Positions 1 through 5,076 of a stretch of 6,055 nucleotides of DNA are shown here, in pieces. This stretch comes from an uncultured Flavonifractor sp. (GTDB lineage: Bacteria; Bacillota; Clostridia; Oscillospirales; Oscillospiraceae): the NCBI GenBank assembly GCA_947384055.1, contig CANDFO010000101.1, positions 1 through 6,055 of the forward strand. Direction: 5' to 3'. Made by a program: the position numbers and the translations under genes. Position 1 is the stretch's first letter; the number at the start of each line of letters is the position of its first letter. The notes beneath the pieces were generated by a model. The model saw nothing but the letters and a program-made list of their open reading frames with translations. It made no database searches and was not told where the DNA came from.

Positions 1-347
1 CGGCCATCAATGGAAAAGAATTTCAGTGCGGTGGCGATATCAGGGAATTCCTGGAGCTCGTCAAAGAAGAGCAGAGTCTTTCCTGGCAGAAATCGCTTGC
101 CCGGGTCCAGACGGGAAATATTCTTGATGATCTCGTCCGTCTTATAGCCGTCGGCTGTGATGAGCTTGTACTTGGGCTCCTCTACGAAATTGATATAGAT
201 CACATTTTCGTAGCTGCTTTGGGCAAAACGTTGGACAGACTCTGTCTTGCCCACCTGCCGGGGTCCCTTGACAATCAGCGGTTTGTGGTTAGGGGCGGCT
301 TTCCACTCTGCCAGAAATAAGTCGATTTTCCGTTTCAAGTAGCGCAT
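1..347 (-). CDS. DUF4143-type AAA ATPase, N-terminal part (cut by window edge)
   Basis: Translating the minus strand from the ATG at 347 gives 115 uninterrupted residues running off the window edge. A Walker A motif GPRQVGKT lies at residues 28-35 and a Walker B motif LLFFDELQ at 92-99. The opening 'MRYLKRKIDLFLAEW' followed by 'KPLIVKGPRQVGKT' is typical of the AAA_14/DUF4143 ATPases (about 400 aa in full), which usually carry a C-terminal DUF4143 domain, here outside the window. They are soluble P-loop ATPases of poorly defined role, often in accessory regions and sometimes compared with toxin-antitoxin or defence genes. The start is supported by a GAGGGA ribosome binding site a few bases upstream and a promoter at 380-408. 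Family assignment is confident; the cellular role is unknown. Confidence 0.88.
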   Translation of the reverse strand, partial: MRYLKRKIDLFLAEWKAAPNHKPLIVKGPRQVGKTESVQRFAQSSYENVIYINFVEEPKYKLITADGYKTDEIIKNISRLDPGKRFLPGKTLLFFDELQEFPDIATALKFFSIDG

Positions 348-379
348 AGGCACTTCCCTCCATCCGCATTATTGGCTAT

Positions 380-408
380 AGTATACTCCGATAGGGGAAG
401 AATTACAA
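380..408 (-). promoter_or_regulatory. Sigma-A promoter for the AAA ATPase gene
   Basis: Read on the minus strand: -35 TTGTAA (403-408), 17-bp spacer, -10 TATACT (380-385). The -10 box ends 33 bases before the ATG at 347, leaving a short leader that holds the ribosome binding site. Spacing is ideal and both boxes are close to consensus, so the ATPase is probably transcribed alone or as the first gene of a unit. Confidence 0.72.
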
Positions 409-494
409 CTGTTCCGCAAAAAATAAGTGAATTTTTTCCTATTTCACCTAAAACATGAGCCAATTTCTGATTTGATTCACAAAAATAAGAGGGA

Positions 495-540
495 ATAAAA
501 GCCGACTTGTCACATTTCTTTGCGACAGGCCAGCTTTTAT
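495..540. terminator. Probable bidirectional rho-independent terminator
   Basis: ATAAAAGC (495-502) pairs perfectly with GCTTTTAT (533-540). The stem continues inward through 503-511 and 524-532 with two mismatches and one G-U pair, around a 12-base loop (512-523): about 17 bp in all. The A/T ends supply a U-rich tail in either direction. On the minus strand it lies 62 bases past the stop of the SASP fragment at 603, so it may end that transcript; on that strand it also lies upstream of the ATPase promoter and would insulate it. Confidence 0.6.
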
Positions 541-602
541 GGGCCGATTCACCAATTTAAGTAATATTTCGTCATAGTTCGCTGTGATTCGCCTTTGCTT
601 TT

Positions 603-707
603 TTAAGATGGTGCAGCTACGGCAAGGTCGCTGGCGGCCTCCATCTTGAACTTGTCCATAGCCTTGCGGGCCTCGGGGACGTTGATGCGGTTGTTCTTCT
701 TAGACAT
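603..707 (-). pseudogene. Truncated alpha/beta-type small acid-soluble spore protein (SASP)
   Basis: The 34-residue product starts MSKKNNRINVPEARKAMD and continues KFKMEAASDLAVAAPS, then stops. The segment EARKAMDKFKMEAASDL matches the first third of alpha/beta SASPs, small DNA-coating proteins of spores, including the stretch cut by the germination protease GPR (usual form about E-I/F-A-S-E). Intact members are about 60-90 aa and continue with a DNA-binding second half (G-Y-x-G-D-L-T-S and V-G-G-x-M-V-K-x-M-I motifs). None of this appears in any frame downstream before the hairpin at 495-540. The ATG at 707 is chosen because AAGGAG sits 9 bases upstream; the frame is open further upstream to a GTG at 890, but that part shows no recognisable domain. 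It is probably a decayed gene whose start and ribosome binding site survive; a genuine short peptide is less likely. Confidence 0.6.
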
Positions 708-922
708 TTTCCTTTTCTCCTTCTCCATATTTGCGACCGCACGCCGCACCGTCAGCATCCTGCAATGGGTCTCAAGCTGAATAAAGGTCATGACCGTATT
801 TTTATTCTGCCATAGGTCCCGGATGAAATAAAATGCTGATCTTATATCGTATAATACCTGATGTGTATAGGCGTTCCGGCTGACGGGCACGCAGTCTTTC
901 CGTGATCAGGACAAACTGCCTC
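708..922. other. Divergent intergenic region, no convincing gene
   Basis: This separates the minus-strand SASP fragment from the plus-strand cobalamin unit. It is lower in G+C than the downstream genes. A perfect 10-bp palindrome GGTCATGACC lies at 786-795 and could be an operator, but palindromes of this length also arise by chance. A TATAAT at 850-855 on the plus strand lacks a matching -35. The minus-strand frame is open through here from a GTG at 890, but has no ribosome binding site or family resemblance that I recognise. I could not identify a clear sporulation-sigma promoter for the SASP fragment. Confidence 0.4.
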
Positions 923-951
923 TTGACATCCCAGGCTCCCCGCCATATAAT
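923..951 (+). promoter_or_regulatory. Perfect-consensus sigma-A promoter of the cobalamin unit
   Basis: TTGACA (923-928), exactly 17 bp, then TATAAT (946-951): both hexamers match consensus completely. Transcription would begin near 958, about 26 bases before the riboswitch P1 stem. Such a strong, apparently unregulated promoter fits a system where control is exerted after initiation by the riboswitch. Confidence 0.9.
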
Positions 952-983
952 ATGGGCGAGTTTCGGAAGCGAATATGGAGTGG

Positions 984-1151
984 TATACAGGTGCGCCTCC
1001 TCCCCGGAGGCGTTACAGGGAAGCGGGTGTGATTCCCGCGCAATGCCGTTGCTGTGTGAGCGAAGTGTTCTCCAAAGATGTCACTGGGAGGTCCCTCCCG
1101 GGAAGGCTGGAGGACGCGTTTGACGCTTGAGCCAGAATACCTGCCTGTATA
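984..1151 (+). ncRNA. Cobalamin (B12) riboswitch aptamer
   Basis: The closing P1 stem is TATACAGG (984-991) with CCTGTATA (1144-1151). Between them are the recognisable conserved pieces of the cobalamin riboswitch: AGGGAA (1017-1022), the P5/L5 hairpin GCGGG-TGTGATT-CCCGC (1023-1039), TGTCACTGGGAGG (1079-1091, the position of the usual GCCACTG block), a small GCGT/ACGC hairpin (1116-1126, possibly L13), and the B12 box GCCAGAATACCTGCC (1131-1145). The length of 168 nt is usual for the class. In this family, binding of a cobalamin stabilises the L5-L13 kissing contact and switches off the downstream genes; which cobalamin form is bound cannot be read from sequence. It precedes a DUF4430/ECF-S gene pair, a setting typical for B12 uptake control. 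Confidence 0.93.
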
Positions 1152-1165
1152 TGACGCACGAGAAG

Positions 1166-1224
1166 CCTCCCCGCGCATTGGGAGGGTGCCTTGCGGCCGT
1201 CAAGGCCGCTGTTTGCCTGCACCC
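1166..1224 (+). promoter_or_regulatory. Riboswitch expression platform: candidate antiterminator and anti-antiterminator
   Basis: GGGTGC (1184-1189) is complementary to GCACCC (1219-1224), the 5' arm of the leader terminator, so pairing the two would block terminator formation. The enclosed GCGGCC/GGCCGC hairpin (1193-1198 with 1204-1209) would stack inside this antiterminator. A competing upstream hairpin CCTCCC (1166-1171) with GGGAGG (1180-1185) takes up the first two bases of the antiterminator arm and could free the terminator. The complementarities are seen directly; which state cobalamin favours is inferred from the usual OFF behaviour of the class. Confidence 0.55.
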
Positions 1225-1247
1225 ATCCCCGGGTGCAGCTTTTCTTT
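1217..1247 (+). terminator. Rho-independent leader terminator of the cobalamin riboswitch
   Basis: CTGCACCC (1217-1224), loop ATCCCC, GGGTGCAG (1231-1238): a perfect 8-bp stem followed by CTTTTCTTT. It lies 66 bases after the aptamer and ends 44 bases before the first start codon, the expected position for a transcriptional OFF switch. Confidence 0.85.
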
Positions 1248-1291
1248 GTGTTTCCGAGCCGGTCATTTATGAAAACAAAGGAGACAGGAAC

Positions 1292-1687
1292 ATGAAAAAG
1301 AACGGAAAACTGATCATCGCCGCTGTGGTGGTCCTGGTGCTGGCTGCCGTGTTCGCGGGGGTCTGGGCCGCTACCCGTCCCGCCGCCAGCCAGGGCGCCA
1401 AGACCATCACCGTGGAGGTGGTCCACAAGGACGAGAGCTCCAAGACCTTCACCTACCATACGGACGCCGAATATCTGGGTGAGGTGCTCCAGGCCGAGGG
1501 GCTGGTGAAGGGCGACCCGGGGGATTACGGCCTGTACATCACCGAGGTGGACGGCGAGGCCGCTGTCTACGAGACGGACGGCGCCTACTGGGCCTTCTAC
1601 CAGGGCGGTGAGTACGCCAGCCAGAGCGTAGACCAGACGCCCATCAATGACGGGGACGCGTTCTCCCTGGTGTATACGGTTGGCTGA
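1292..1687 (+). CDS. Membrane-anchored DUF4430 domain protein, B12-regulated
   Basis: A 131-residue protein. AAGGAG (1278-1283) sits 8 bases before the ATG, which fixes the start although the frame is open further upstream through the riboswitch. Residues 7-27 form a hydrophobic signal anchor after MKKNGK; there is no lipobox cysteine. Residues about 38-131 are a DUF4430 domain ('KTITVEVVHKDESSKTF' ... 'YWAFYQGGEYA' ... 'INDGDAFSLVYT'). This domain resembles the C-terminal part of transcobalamin and intrinsic factor. Placement directly after a cobalamin riboswitch and overlapping an ECF S component suggests an extracellular partner that captures or hands over cobalamin or a related corrinoid (inference). 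The size is usual for stand-alone DUF4430 proteins. Confidence 0.9.
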   Translation: MKKNGKLIIAAVVVLVLAAVFAGVWAATRPAASQGAKTITVEVVHKDESSKTFTYHTDAEYLGEVLQAEGLVKGDPGDYGLYITEVDGEAAVYETDGAYWAFYQGGEYASQSVDQTPINDGDAFSLVYTVG

Positions 1688-2192
1688 GAGGCGGCTGACG
1701 CTGCGGGAGACAGCGCTCTTCGGCATCCTGGGCGGCATGACCTTCCTGGCCAAGATGGTGATGGCGGGCCTGCCTAACATCGAGCCGGTCTCCCTGATGG
1801 TGATGCTCTTTGCGGTCACCTTCGGGAGAAAGGCGCTGTATCCCATTTACGCCTATGTCCTGCTGGAATTCGTGCTGTACGGCCTCAACCTCTGGTCGGT
1901 CAATTATCTCTATATCTGGCTGATTCTGGCCGCTGCGGCGTGGCTCCTGCGGGGGATGACCCACCCGCTGGGCTGGGCACTGCTCTCCGGCGTGTTCGGA
2001 CTGCTGTTCGGGATGCTCTGCGCCCCGGTCTACGCCGTTACCGGAGGGTGGGCTTTTGCGGTCTCCTGGTGGATCAGCGGCATCCCCTACGATCTGGCCC
2101 ACTGCGCGGGGAATTTTGTCCTGGCGCTGGTGCTGTTCGTGCCTCTGCGGGGTCTGGCGGACAGACTGTACCGTGGGATCGGGCGGGGATGA
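1680..2192 (+). CDS. ECF transporter S component, probably for cobalamin or a precursor
   Basis: A very hydrophobic protein of 170 residues (from TTG at 1680) with about six membrane segments: roughly 11-28, 35-50, 53-70, 75-91, 97-121 and 126-157. Features shared with ECF S components are the N-terminal amphipathic 'RETALFGILGGMTFLAK', the 'LPNIEP' loop after the first helix, 'KALYPIYAYVL', 'LWSVNYLYIW', and the late 'WWISGIPYDLAHCAGNF'. The S component binds the vitamin in the membrane and works with an EcfA/A'/T energising module, which is not in the window and is probably shared and encoded elsewhere. The start is uncertain: TTG 1680 overlaps the DUF4430 gene by 8 bases and gives the expected N-terminus, while ATG 1647 (overlap 41) lacks a ribosome binding site; translation is probably coupled. 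Substrate is inferred from the riboswitch. Confidence 0.85.
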   Translation: MAERRLTLRETALFGILGGMTFLAKMVMAGLPNIEPVSLMVMLFAVTFGRKALYPIYAYVLLEFVLYGLNLWSVNYLYIWLILAAAAWLLRGMTHPLGWALLSGVFGLLFGMLCAPVYAVTGGWAFAVSWWISGIPYDLAHCAGNFVLALVLFVPLRGLADRLYRGIGRG

Positions 2193-2244
2193 CCTGTTCC
2201 TGGAGGTTTGAGCCTGGCTGCCGGAGCGCGGTTATAACGGGAAA

Positions 2245-2273
2245 GCTCTGCCCGCCGGGACGGCGGGCAGAGC
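2245..2273. terminator. Strong GC-rich hairpin between convergent genes
   Basis: GCTCTGCCCGCC (2245-2256) and GGCGGGCAGAGC (2262-2273) form a perfect 12-bp stem with a 5-base loop. The plus side is followed by CTGGGATG (not U-rich); the minus side by TTTCCCGTT, a weak U run. It fits best as terminator, or 3'-end stabiliser, for the minus-strand TIGR04255 gene ending at 2347. Confidence 0.55.
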
Positions 2274-2310
2274 CTGGGATGAGCACATTCTCTTTTCACC
2301 TTCGGCGAAA

Positions 2311-2330
2311 CCTCCTGCGGAGGATTTTTT
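2311..2330. terminator. Short hairpin terminator after the ECF unit
   Basis: CCTCC (2311-2315), loop TGC, GGAGG (2319-2323), then ATTTTTT (2324-2330) on the plus strand: a 5-bp GC stem with a six-U tail, preceded by AAA that can extend pairing. It lies 118 bases past the S-component stop, just short of the end of the convergent gene at 2347. It should end plus-strand transcripts before they run antisense into that gene. Confidence 0.6.
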
Positions 2331-2346
2331 ACCGCGGGGCTGTCCC

Positions 2347-3141
2347 TTATTCCGGCTCCAGCGCACTGTGGAGGCGGTCGGTGATCGCGCCCTGGAAGAG
2401 GGCGGTGGAGTGGCCGTGAAGGGTCTCCAGGCTTGCGGCGGCGAGGCGGGGGTCCATCTGACCGCCCACAAAGAGGTCCATGTCCAGAATAAACTTGACC
2501 TCCGGGTCAGCCTGGGCGTCGGGGGTATTGCGCTTGACCATGCCGGGTCCGGCGTGGATCTTGGCGCAGCAGGAGCTGTCCAGGCCCATCTCCACGTCCA
2601 CAGAGCACTTGCGGGTACGCTTCTCGTCCACGTCCTCGGCGGCGAGGGCCCCCAGATAGGGTGAGGTGATGAGCTCCCTCCAGGGCTCCCCCTCCAGCCC
2701 CAGGGCCTGACGGGAGAAGATGTTCACATAGCGCAGGCCGATGCGCTCGAAAAAGGCGGGCTGGTAGATGCGGATGAACTGGGCCAGGGGCAGGTCGAAG
2801 TGCTGTCCGAACGCCTCCCAGCCGGGGTAGGACACGGTGGACAGGGAGATGAAATTGCTGGTCAGGTTCAGCTTCCACCGGCCGTCGGCGGAGATGAAGT
2901 GGTAGTTGATGATGCTCTTGGGCTGTTCCAGCCGGACCTTGGATGTGCCCAGGTCCGCGAGCCGGGGGGCGGGGGACTCCTCCTTGGCGGCATATTTGGG
3001 GAACATGCCCCGCACGGCCTCCTGGAATTCTGCGGGTTCGTTGGCGGAGATGGACAATATGGCGGGGAAACGGAGCTGACAGATCACCTCCGCAAGCTGG
3101 GCCCTCTGGTAGCGGACCCTTGGATGGTCAGAGTACAGCAT
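2347..3141 (-). CDS. TIGR04255 family protein
   Basis: A 264-residue soluble protein with no membrane segment or signal. The start ATG at 3141 is fixed by AAAAGGAGGT 8 bases upstream. The pattern is that of the TIGR04255 family (about 250-280 aa): N-terminal 'AQLAEVICQLRFPAIL' (residues 14-29), 'YHFISADGRWKLNLTSNFIS' (80-99) followed by 'LSTVSYPGWEAF' (100-111), 'RIGLRYVNIF' (133-142), a 'FILDMDLF' strand (217-224), and C-terminal 'LETLHGHSTALFQGAITDRL' (238-257). The family is sporadic across bacteria and its biochemical role is not established. It stands alone with its own promoter (3169-3197), converging on the ECF unit. An unusual CC pair sits at 191-192. Family recognition is by memory of motifs, without a profile search. 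Confidence 0.82.
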   Translation of the reverse strand: MLYSDHPRVRYQRAQLAEVICQLRFPAILSISANEPAEFQEAVRGMFPKYAAKEESPAPRLADLGTSKVRLEQPKSIINYHFISADGRWKLNLTSNFISLSTVSYPGWEAFGQHFDLPLAQFIRIYQPAFFERIGLRYVNIFSRQALGLEGEPWRELITSPYLGALAAEDVDEKRTRKCSVDVEMGLDSSCCAKIHAGPGMVKRNTPDAQADPEVKFILDMDLFVGGQMDPRLAAASLETLHGHSTALFQGAITDRLHSALEPE

Positions 3142-3168
3142 GGACCGGACCTCCTTTTCGTTTCCCCT

Positions 3169-3197
3169 ATTGTAGCGCCGATGGGACGAAAAGTCAA
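3169..3197 (-). promoter_or_regulatory. Sigma-A promoter for the TIGR04255 gene
   Basis: Minus strand: -35 TTGACT (3192-3197), 17-bp spacer, -10 TACAAT (3169-3174). The -10 box lies 27 bases before the ATG at 3141, just upstream of the AAAAGGAGGT ribosome binding site. The -10 hexamer is the same as that of the four-gene operon at 5366-5371, and the spacing is identical. Confidence 0.8.
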
Positions 3198-3438
3198 GGC
3201 GGGGGTTCCTGGAGGAGCGTCTGAAAGAAGAAATAAAAGAAAGCAAAAGGAAAAAGGATACTGAGCACCCCGGATGGCAGGAACGATAGAGGTCCCTGAC
3301 ACGATACTCGATCCCCTGACCGGAGGCTCCCCGCAGCCCATTGCTGCACAAGGGATCGCGGCCAAACGGTATCAAACGGGACTTCCCGTTCGCGGCGATA
3401 TGGCCCCCTGTTTGCGAAGTGGTATCGGGATACGCAGA
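3198..3438. other. Intergenic region with several inverted repeats, no gene seen
   Basis: No credible ORF on either strand: open frames here lack ribosome binding sites and family resemblance. The part 3209-3260 is strongly purine-rich. CGATCCC (3309-3315) is complementary to GGGATCG (3352-3358), enclosing a GCAGC/GCTGC hairpin (3333-3337 with 3343-3347) and a small GGAG-GCTCC element. Next comes AACGGGACTTCCCGTT (3375-3390), a near-perfect inverted repeat. This could be a structured RNA, an operator region or a decayed gene; it matches no RNA family that I recognise. Both neighbouring transcription units read leftward, so a minus-strand RNA would lie between the operon terminator and the TIGR04255 promoter. 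Confidence 0.4.
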
Positions 3439-3466
3439 AAAGGTCCTGCCTGACGGCAGGACCTTT
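3439..3466 (-). terminator. Rho-independent terminator of the four-gene operon
   Basis: AAAGGTCCTGCC (3439-3450), loop TGAC, GGCAGGACCTTT (3455-3466): a perfect 12-bp stem with a tetraloop, ending in a U run on the minus strand (CCTTTTCTG). The 5' arm on the minus strand overlaps the last two bases of the DUF523 stop codon, so it follows the operon with no gap. Confidence 0.9.
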
Positions 3467-3902
3467 ATTGCAGCAGCGTTTCAATGGCGCTCTCCCCGAT
3501 GATCTGCACGCCGCTCCCCTCCAGCAGCTCTGCTGTCACGCCGCTTTCCGGGACCACGGTGCTGGTGAAGGTGCCGTCATAGATAGCGCCGTACCCGCAG
3601 GAGGGACTGCGCTCCTTGAGAAGGGCCCGGGTGACGCCGTTTTTCCGGGCAATCTCCAGCGCCCGGGCCGCGCCCAGGCGGAACTGCTCCGTCACATCGC
3701 CGCCGTCCCGGGTCACGACCCTGTCCCCCATGCGCTCGGAGGGCGCGCGGGGCGTAGGCAGGCCGCCCAGCTGTTCAGGACAGATGGGGACCAGCTCGAA
3801 CCGCTCCTTCAGCCGCTCCGCCAGGGGGTGGCTGTTGTTCCCGCCGCTGTACTTGCAGTTTACCCCCAGGAGGCAGGCGGAGATGAGGAGCTTCTCCTTC
3901 AC
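3465..3902 (-). CDS. DUF523 protein, TudS-like iron-sulfur (thio-base desulfurase?) family
   Basis: 145 residues from GTG 3902, with AAGGAG 8 bases upstream; GTGA overlaps the Nudix stop by 4 bases. Three conserved cysteine motifs of the short DUF523 family are intact: 'SACLLGVNCKYSGGNN' with C10 (and C16), 'PICPEQLGGLPTPR' with C41, and 'LKERSPSCGYG' with C102. In the characterised relative TudS (2-thiouracil desulfurase) three such cysteines hold a [4Fe-4S] cluster that removes sulfur from thiolated uracil. The length is usual for the stand-alone form. Coupling to a Nudix gene fits a nucleobase or nucleotide clean-up role (inference). It is the last gene of the operon, followed at once by a strong terminator. 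The reaction of this particular protein is not proven by sequence. Confidence 0.88.
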   Translation of the reverse strand: MKEKLLISACLLGVNCKYSGGNNSHPLAERLKERFELVPICPEQLGGLPTPRAPSERMGDRVVTRDGGDVTEQFRLGAARALEIARKNGVTRALLKERSPSCGYGAIYDGTFTSTVVPESGVTAELLEGSGVQIIGESAIETLLQ

Positions 3903-4396
3903 AGGGCCAGCTCCTTTCCGTCCAGCGCCGCCCGGACGAGCACGTTCTGGGCATTGTAGCTCAGCTTCAGGGAGAAGAAGGGCCGCTCCTCCTCCAGCAG
4001 GCGGAAGAAGATCTTGTCCCCCTCCCAGATGGGCAGGCTGTATACTTTCTCCTTGGGTACCCACTCCAGGTCCCCCTCATTGCACTCCGCCAGCTCCCCC
4101 GTCCATGCGGAGGCGGTGAACAGGTGCATATACTGGGTCTCCTCCGCGCCCGCCCAGTCGAAGGTGACGATGCCCCGGTAGCGGTAGTCCGTCAGGGTCA
4201 GGCCCGTCTCCTCCAGGGTCTCCCGGAGGGCGCACTCCTCGGGGCTCTCCCCGTACTCGAAGCCGCCGCCCACGCCGATCCACTTGTCATGGTTGATGTC
4301 GTTTTTCTTCTTCACCCGGTGGAGCATCAGGTACTCCCCGGCCTGGTTTTCCAGATAGATCAAAGTGCTGTTGATATGGATATGCAGCTCGTTCAC
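3899..4396 (-). CDS. Nudix hydrolase (8-oxo-dGTP diphosphatase-like)
   Basis: 165 residues if started at GTG 4396. The Nudix box runs from G44 to L66: GGFEYGE, then SPEECAL, then RETLEETGL, matching GX5EX7REUXEEXGU except that T60 replaces the usual aliphatic residue. The glutamates E59, E62 and E63 that bind metal are present. 'EYLMLHRVKKKNDINHDKW' before the box and 'CNEGDLEWVPKE' after it resemble MutT/8-oxo-dGTP-diphosphatase-type members that cleave nucleoside triphosphates to the monophosphate. The start is ambiguous: GTG 4396 overlaps the upstream stop as GTGA (4 bases), but a GGAGG ending at the start region is better spaced for the CTG at 4387; no ATG is available. It is translationally coupled to both neighbours. 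The substrate is uncertain. Confidence 0.9.
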   Translation of the reverse strand: MNELHIHINSTLIYLENQAGEYLMLHRVKKKNDINHDKWIGVGGGFEYGESPEECALRETLEETGLTLTDYRYRGIVTFDWAGAEETQYMHLFTASAWTGELAECNEGDLEWVPKEKVYSLPIWEGDKIFFRLLEEERPFFSLKLSYNAQNVLVRAALDGKELAL

Positions 4397-5076
4397 CTCC
4401 AGATCAGATAGCAGATGCCGTACAGCACCGGCTGGTGCAGGACATAGATCAGCAGACTGTGCCGCCCCGGCCAGGTGAGGGCGGCGGGGAGCTCCAGGGT
4501 GAGCAGGCGGCTGTCCCGGTGCTCCAGGCACCAGCCCCCGAGGACGGTCCCCAGGAGGAACAGGAAGAACCAGGGCAGGAGCGGGAAGTAATCCGCGCTG
4601 AAAAACCCCGGGGCCATGAAGCCCAGCGGGTAGAGCCAGGGGACGGACACCGTCACGGCCTCCGTCCAAACTCTTGCGGCGAAAAACAGCACGAGACTCC
4701 CCAATCCCAAGGCGGCAGGCGGGAGCTTTTGCAGGTGCTTCCCCAGAATATGGTACAGCACCATGGACGCCCCCAGGAGCATCAGCACGCCCCAGCGGAT
4801 GGTCTGCCCCGCCGCGGCCGCGCCCAGCTCCACCGCCAGCCCCGCTCCCAGGACGGTGAGCCCCCGGCGCAGGTTGTTCCGGGAGAACCGGGCGGAGGCC
4901 CCGGCCAAGAGGATAAAACTGCAACAGATGAACCGCTCCAGCACGTTCAGCGGCGTGCAGAACATGGTCTCAGCGCCGGTAACGCCGAAGATGTAGAGGT
5001 CAAAGAGGAAGTGGTACGCGGCCATCAACACGATGGCCAGGGTGCGCCAGGCGTCCAGGACCTGGAAGCGCCTCAT
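4393..5076 (-). CDS. HGSNAT-like (DUF1624) membrane acyltransferase
   Basis: 227 residues with about seven hydrophobic segments (about 11-30, 47-62, 72-90, 95-110, 121-135, 148-180, 206-225). The start 'RRFQVLDAWRTLAIVLMAAY' followed by 'HFLFDLYIFG' and the end 'GRHSLLIYVLHQPVLYG' are hallmarks of bacterial proteins with the heparan-alpha-glucosaminide N-acetyltransferase catalytic domain (DUF1624). H22 in the first helix and H214-Q215-P216 in the last are conserved positions, H22 being the probable catalytic histidine. Such proteins pass acetyl groups across the membrane to sugars; the bacterial acceptors are unknown. ATG 5076 is chosen because it forms an ATGA overlap with the upstream stop, and the ribosome binding site is weak (GGGTGGTGG), which fits coupled translation. 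GTG 5085 would add three residues. Confidence 0.87.
   Translation of the reverse strand: MRRFQVLDAWRTLAIVLMAAYHFLFDLYIFGVTGAETMFCTPLNVLERFICCSFILLAGASARFSRNNLRRGLTVLGAGLAVELGAAAAGQTIRWGVLMLLGASMVLYHILGKHLQKLPPAALGLGSLVLFFAARVWTEAVTVSVPWLYPLGFMAPGFFSADYFPLLPWFFLFLLGTVLGGWCLEHRDSRLLTLELPAALTWPGRHSLLIYVLHQPVLYGICYLIWR

Noticed and set aside
708..890. N-terminal extension of the SASP frame to GTG 890 (95 aa)
   Set aside because: There is no ribosome binding site at 890, no recognised domain in the extra 61 residues, and a well-placed AAGGAG precedes the internal ATG at 707.
902..1291. Open frames on both strands across the riboswitch leader, including the 55-codon extension of the DUF4430 frame
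   Set aside because: They overlap a clear structured RNA and terminator, and the DUF4430 gene has a strong ribosome binding site at its internal ATG.
2800..3264. Plus-strand open frame of 154 aa opposite the TIGR04255 gene
   Set aside because: It has no ribosome binding site, is rich in glycine, and ends in a lysine-rich run read from the purine tract; it is a shadow frame.
3300..3390. Possible tRNA or tRNA remnant from the inverted repeats
   Set aside because: The outer stem encloses only 50 nt, with no anticodon arm or recognisable T-arm (GGTTCGA) on either strand.
4397..4924. In-frame upstream extension of the Nudix gene, suggesting an acyltransferase fusion
   Set aside because: The extension is a proline- and arginine-rich out-of-frame reading of the acyltransferase gene, not a domain.
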